A stretch of DNA of 8,683 nucleotides from Desulfobacula sp. Its GTDB lineage: Bacteria; Desulfobacterota; Desulfobacteria; Desulfobacterales; Desulfobacteraceae. Each line of letters opens with the position of its first letter. The first letter of the stretch is position 1. The translations under genes and the position numbers were made by a program. The notes below the pieces were generated by a model. That model did not search any database. It saw nothing but the letters and a program-made list of their open reading frames with translations, and had not been told where the DNA came from. Of the stretch, positions 5,896-8,683 are shown piece by piece. The stretch spans positions 1 through 8,683 of the forward strand of contig NZ_JAIOSW010000477.1 of the NCBI RefSeq assembly GCF_021107415.1. The letters are read 5' to 3'.

Positions 5896-6798
5896 TTATG
5901 AATTCAAAATCTTTTCCATTTCAAAAAACAGATCCTGCTCCCTTATCACCCCCACGGTTTTGTCGGACAATGTAACAAGAAGACGTCTCTCATTGGTCTG
6001 AATCATGAGGTATGCCGCCTCCATAAGGTTTGATCTGCCGTCAATGGAAACCGGAGAAGGTGACATGAAGTCACTGATGCATTTATCCTTGACATTCTGG
6101 ATTCCCTTATTGAACATTCCTTTCCAGAACATGGGAGAAAATTCAACACTGTCTGCCAGGGATGGCTTGGGTGCGGAAAGATAGTCCGGCATGAGCGTTT
6201 CCAGCAGATCCCTGATGGTCAAAATTCCTTTTATTTCCTTGTCAGCATCCCTGACCAGGATCGAACGATGACCGGTTTCCATCAGTTGAGTTGTTGCCAT
6301 CTTTGTAACAAAAGATTTCTTCAGCTCGTTGATGGCATCCTGTATGGTTTTTCTTTCATTAATGGTGGAGTACTCTGTAATGGGAATCATTACAGATGTA
6401 ACCCATCTTTCCTCGTGACCGGACAATTTATTTGTCTGTTGGCAGGCTTCCTTAATTTTTTCTGCCAGATGATCAATATCACAGGGTTTGCTCAGGTAGT
6501 CAAAAGCGCCTTCAACAAGGGCTTCTCTTGCAGAAGGCTTGTCCCCGTGACCGGTCAGCATGATGACCGGAAGATCCGGTTTAAGCTTTTTTATTTTTGC
6601 CAGGGCCTCGTGTCCGTCAATCCCCGGCATTTTGATATCCAGAATAACCACATCCGGGTTCTGATTAATTTTTTCCAGGGCCTCTTCACCGCTGCCTGCA
6701 AGGATGGTTTCAAACCCTTTTTTCATCAATATTTTTTTGGTCGTATCCCTGAACCTTTTTTCATCATCCACCATTAACACTTTTATTTGTTTTGTCAT
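5896..6798 (-). CDS. Receiver-CBS-CBS regulatory protein (second paralogue)
   Basis: A 300-residue protein with the same layout as the one at 4014-4877: receiver (about 1-120), CBS motifs at about 131-190 and 230-296. Receiver residues are complete: Asp11/Asp12, Asp54 ('VILDIKMPG'), Thr82 ('MLTGHGD'), Lys104 ('YLSKPCDID'). The inter-CBS stretch carries 'EFSPMFWKGMF', matching 'QFSPVFWDGLF' of the paralogue, and both end with 'IR[DE]QDLF.EM..IL'. The start is supported by AAGGAGA (6813-6807 on the - strand), eight bases before the ATG. It lies 68 bp behind the Yip1-like gene and 99 bp ahead of the permease, within a cluster of membrane proteins, suggesting that it controls their activity by contact or shares their signal. 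No output domain is present. Nucleotide binding is expected from the family but the ligand is not known. Confidence 0.92.
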   Translation of the reverse strand: MTKQIKVLMVDDEKRFRDTTKKILMKKGFETILAGSGEEALEKINQNPDVVILDIKMPGIDGHEALAKIKKLKPDLPVIMLTGHGDKPSAREALVEGAFDYLSKPCDIDHLAEKIKEACQQTNKLSGHEERWVTSVMIPITEYSTINERKTIQDAINELKKSFVTKMATTQLMETGHRSILVRDADKEIKGILTIRDLLETLMPDYLSAPKPSLADSVEFSPMFWKGMFNKGIQNVKDKCISDFMSPSPVSIDGRSNLMEAAYLMIQTNERRLLVTLSDKTVGVIREQDLFFEMEKILNS

Positions 6799-6866
6799 TT
6801 ATATAGTCTCCTTATTGACCAATACTTTTCATAATATTTACGTGATACCTGAATTTTATCCTTTTA

Positions 6867-7391
6867 TTAAACAAATGCTATTATTGCTGAATAAATCAAA
6901 AAAAACTGAACCGGCATGGAAACCAGCAGAATTACCACTGCCTGTTTCCATGTAAACCCACAGGTATTTTTAAAGCCTGTGTATATCAGCCACCATTTCC
7001 AGGGCTCGGTAAACCATAGAAGAAAAGGCAGCCATGACATAAAAAGGGTCACCCCGGATGAAAAAGCATACAAACTGAATATAATGGAAAAAGCGCTGCG
7101 TTTTCCAAAGATCAGAACCATTGCCGTATATCCCAGTAATGATGAAATAATGATCATTCCTGCGGCATTAACAAAAAAAATGATTGCCATTATCCAGACA
7201 GGTTTGGAATAGGCTCCGGTTAAAAGACTTGCACCGGCAAAAAAGCCACAGCAAATCACCATAAATCCTAATGTCCTTCTCAAAGTTGTCTTCTCGGCAA
7301 GTTCCTTGAAAAATAATCCGGGTTCAATCAAAAGCTGAATCAGAGAATAAGAATAAAACCGCCAGCTTTTTAAAGTGGATTCCAACATCAT
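6867..7391 (-). CDS. Yip1-like integral membrane protein
   Basis: A 174-residue protein with four to five hydrophobic segments (about 41-60, 64-90, 99-127 and 150-173). The N-terminal cytoplasmic stretch with 'LIEPGLFFKELAEKTTL' and the ending 'WWLIYTGFK...FTWKQAVVILL' have the pattern of bacterial YIP1-family proteins, whose function is poorly known. Two adjacent ATG codons are available; the one at 7391 is chosen because AAAGGAG (7404-7398) ends six bases before it. It is 46 bp behind the small membrane protein gene and 68 bp ahead of the second receiver-CBS gene, so it probably belongs to the same transcription unit and may be an accessory membrane component. The family call rests on pattern recognition without a search. 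Confidence 0.7.
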   Translation of the reverse strand: MMLESTLKSWRFYSYSLIQLLIEPGLFFKELAEKTTLRRTLGFMVICCGFFAGASLLTGAYSKPVWIMAIIFFVNAAGMIIISSLLGYTAMVLIFGKRSAFSIIFSLYAFSSGVTLFMSWLPFLLWFTEPWKWWLIYTGFKNTCGFTWKQAVVILLVSMPVQFFLIYSAIIAFV

Positions 7392-7437
7392 CGCACTCTC
7401 CTTTGAATATCTTCAGATATTGATTCCAATTCTAAAG

Positions 7438-7596
7438 TCATACCAGTTTTACAACTATACCCATCACCAGCATGAAGATTGTCATAAAGAAAAAGAATTT
7501 TCGTTCCGTTTCTTTGGTGAAAAGCAGTTTCCCATTTTTCAGTATTGTTTTTTTCGATTCTGTATTTTTTATTTGTTTATTCATATCAACATCCAT
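7438..7596 (-). CDS. Small single-span membrane protein (52 residues)
   Basis: A short open frame, ATG to TGA, in the 215-bp gap between the DASS-type transporter and the Yip1-like gene. It encodes a lysine-rich N-terminal half (about 1-33, 'MNKQIKNTESKK', ending 'TKETERK'), then one hydrophobic stretch (about 34-52, 'FFFFMTIFMLVMGIVV') ending in KLV. Positive charges before the helix predict the N-terminus inside. The start at 7596 lies 10 bp after the transporter stop with no ribosome site, which suggests translational coupling; an ATG at 7584 is an alternative. I recognise no family. Position and form suggest a small accessory subunit or regulator of the transporter, which is inference. 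A + strand frame across 7375-7605 overlaps but lacks protein-like features. Confidence 0.65.
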   Translation of the reverse strand: MDVDMNKQIKNTESKKTILKNGKLLFTKETERKFFFFMTIFMLVMGIVVKLV

Positions 7597-7606
7597 TTAA
7601 AATGAG

Positions 7607-8683
7607 TTAAAACCCCGGCATTGTGCCAAATCCTCTTAATGTCCAGTAAACACCGGTCAAAAGGAGTAAAACAACATTGGCAACGAAAAACATGGGAATA
7701 CCCACCCTGAGATAATCTTTGGGCTCAAGGTATCCACTGGCGTAAACAATTGCATTGGGCGGTGTGCCGATAATCAGGCAATACGCAAAAGAAGATGCAA
7801 TAGCGGTTGCCATGGCCATGAACGGGAGATAAGAGGTTCCGGGATGAACCATGCCTGCCATGTTCAGGGCAATCGGTCCCACAGAAGCCGCAGCAGGTCC
7901 GTCTGCCATAAGATTTGTTAAAATGGACGTCAATCCGTTACTGACTGCCATTAACGGAAGGCCTGCTTCCATGCCGAATTGTGATAAAAAATCGATGACG
8001 GACCGTGCCAGCCAATAGGCTGCACCGGTGGAATCCAGGGTTCTTCCAAATATAATGGCACCCGCGTAAAGCCAGACAACCCCCCAATCCACTTTGTCCT
8101 GGTAATCCCGCCAGTTGCAGACTCCGGTCAAAATATAGGCAACCGCACCTGCTATGGCAATGACACCAATGCCCAGCCGGATGGGATAAATGCCCATATT
8201 AAAAAATACTTTTTCCGTAAACCATCCAAATACCATGATTACAAATATGATCAAAGCCCATATCTGTTTTCCATTCCATGATCCCATTTTATCAATTTCC
8301 GTCTTTAGATGATCCATGGCAGGTGCCAGAGAGACAATTTTAGGCCTGAAACGAAGATTGGTGATAAACCAGGTAACGGGAATCATGACGATGACAAACG
8401 GAAAACAATAAGTAACCCATTGGAAATAACCAACGTCAACGCCGAACATATCGGTTAAATATGTCATCATGATCACATTTCTTGCCCCGCCGGAAGGCGC
8501 TCCCGGCCCACCGATATTACAGGCCATGGCAATGGAAATCATGAGCAGTTTAGCCAGTTCCTTGTCTTCGGGGACTTCCTCGGTAAGGCTGTTCTGGTAT
8601 AACAGCATTCCAATGGGAAGAAACATGGCAGCCAGGGCATGATCAGATATAAATGGTGCCAGAGGGGCTATGATCAAAAAGAA
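7607..8683 (-). CDS. Divergent DASS/SLC13-family anion transporter, C-terminal part
   Basis: Open to the right edge; 358 residues and the TAA stop are visible, so roughly the first 80-130 residues of a typical 450-500-residue transporter are missing. The fold is recognisable from 'VDWGVVWLYAGAIIFGRTLDSTGAAYWLA' features (WGV...G..LG...L..TG..), from the second-repeat signature GTPPNAIVYASG (GTPPNA at 7768-7751), and from a first-repeat counterpart 'IGGPGAPSGGARNVI'. These proteins import dicarboxylates, sulfate or related anions, usually driven by sodium. Both sodium-site SNT motifs seem replaced: S-D-H at 8647-8639 ('SDHALAAMFLPI') and A-D-G at 7906-7898. A different coupling ion or substrate is therefore possible. 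It heads the visible - strand cluster, 10 bp before the small membrane protein gene. A TTG at 8677 lies inside the protein and is not its start. Confidence 0.88.
   Translation of the reverse strand, partial: FFLIIAPLAPFISDHALAAMFLPIGMLLYQNSLTEEVPEDKELAKLLMISIAMACNIGGPGAPSGGARNVIMMTYLTDMFGVDVGYFQWVTYCFPFVIVMIPVTWFITNLRFRPKIVSLAPAMDHLKTEIDKMGSWNGKQIWALIIFVIMVFGWFTEKVFFNMGIYPIRLGIGVIAIAGAVAYILTGVCNWRDYQDKVDWGVVWLYAGAIIFGRTLDSTGAAYWLARSVIDFLSQFGMEAGLPLMAVSNGLTSILTNLMADGPAAASVGPIALNMAGMVHPGTSYLPFMAMATAIASSFAYCLIIGTPPNAIVYASGYLEPKDYLRVGIPMFFVANVVLLLLTGVYWTLRGFGTMPGF

Noticed and set aside
5055..6190. Recurrence of AGTCCGG inside the permease and regulator genes as well as in the leader hairpin
   Set aside because: The genic copies fall on Pro-Asp codons and lack the paired arm, so they look coincidental rather than a dispersed repeat.
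6268..6777. A 169-residue open frame on the + strand
   Set aside because: It is antisense to the well-supported receiver-CBS gene and its translation is Cys/Phe-rich without domain-like pattern.
7375..7605. A 76-residue open frame on the + strand
   Set aside because: It covers the start of the Yip1-like gene and the whole 52-residue frame on the other strand, and has no ribosome site or recognisable features; the - strand reading fits the operon direction better.
1..8683. tRNA, rRNA, CRISPR array, insertion sequence or phage elements
   Set aside because: I found no cloverleaf-like genes, spaced direct-repeat arrays, transposase or integrase sequence, or terminal inverted repeats with target duplications.

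Overview
The window looks like a chromosomal segment of a Desulfobacteraceae-type sulfate reducer or a related deltaproteobacterium. The basis is gene content and style: receiver domains with the 'LTGHG...KPC[DE]ID' signature, an extracytoplasmic-sensor kinase, receiver-CBS fusions, a TauE/SafE permease and an SLC13/DASS-type anion transporter, all at moderate-to-low GC. This is inferred from protein families; no rRNA or other taxonomic marker is present.

Left part (1-3043, + strand): the C-terminal end of a class II histone-deacetylase-like amidohydrolase; a 285-bp regulatory gap with five tandem copies of a 10-bp repeat directly upstream of a good sigma70-type promoter; a membrane sensor histidine kinase; a stand-alone receiver (CheY-like) protein; and a probable intrinsic terminator.

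Middle (3055-4877): an AcuA-like GNAT acetyltransferase on the - strand, divergent across about 300 bp from a receiver-CBS-CBS protein on the + strand. That gap holds a promoter candidate for acuA, a perfect 16-bp inverted repeat and a close match to a sigma54 (-24/-12) promoter facing the receiver-CBS gene.

Right part (4900-8683, - strand): probably one co-directional cluster, read from the right edge: the C-terminal 358 residues of a divergent DASS/SLC13 anion transporter, a 52-residue single-span membrane protein, a four-span Yip1-like membrane protein, a second receiver-CBS-CBS protein (paralogue of the first), and a TauE/SafE permease. The permease leader carries a strong 15-bp-arm hairpin.

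Working idea (inference): the locus resembles the Bacillus acuABC logic (acetyltransferase AcuA, CBS protein AcuB, deacetylase AcuC, acting on acetyl-CoA synthetase). Here the CBS component appears as receiver-CBS fusions, and a histidine kinase plus one lone receiver sit between the deacetylase and acetyltransferase genes. The second receiver-CBS paralogue sits within an anion-transporter cluster. A plausible reading is coordination of organic-acid or sulfur-compound transport with reversible lysine acetylation, through phosphorylation and adenylate sensing. Substrates, the kinase ligand and the phosphotransfer wiring cannot be read from this sequence.
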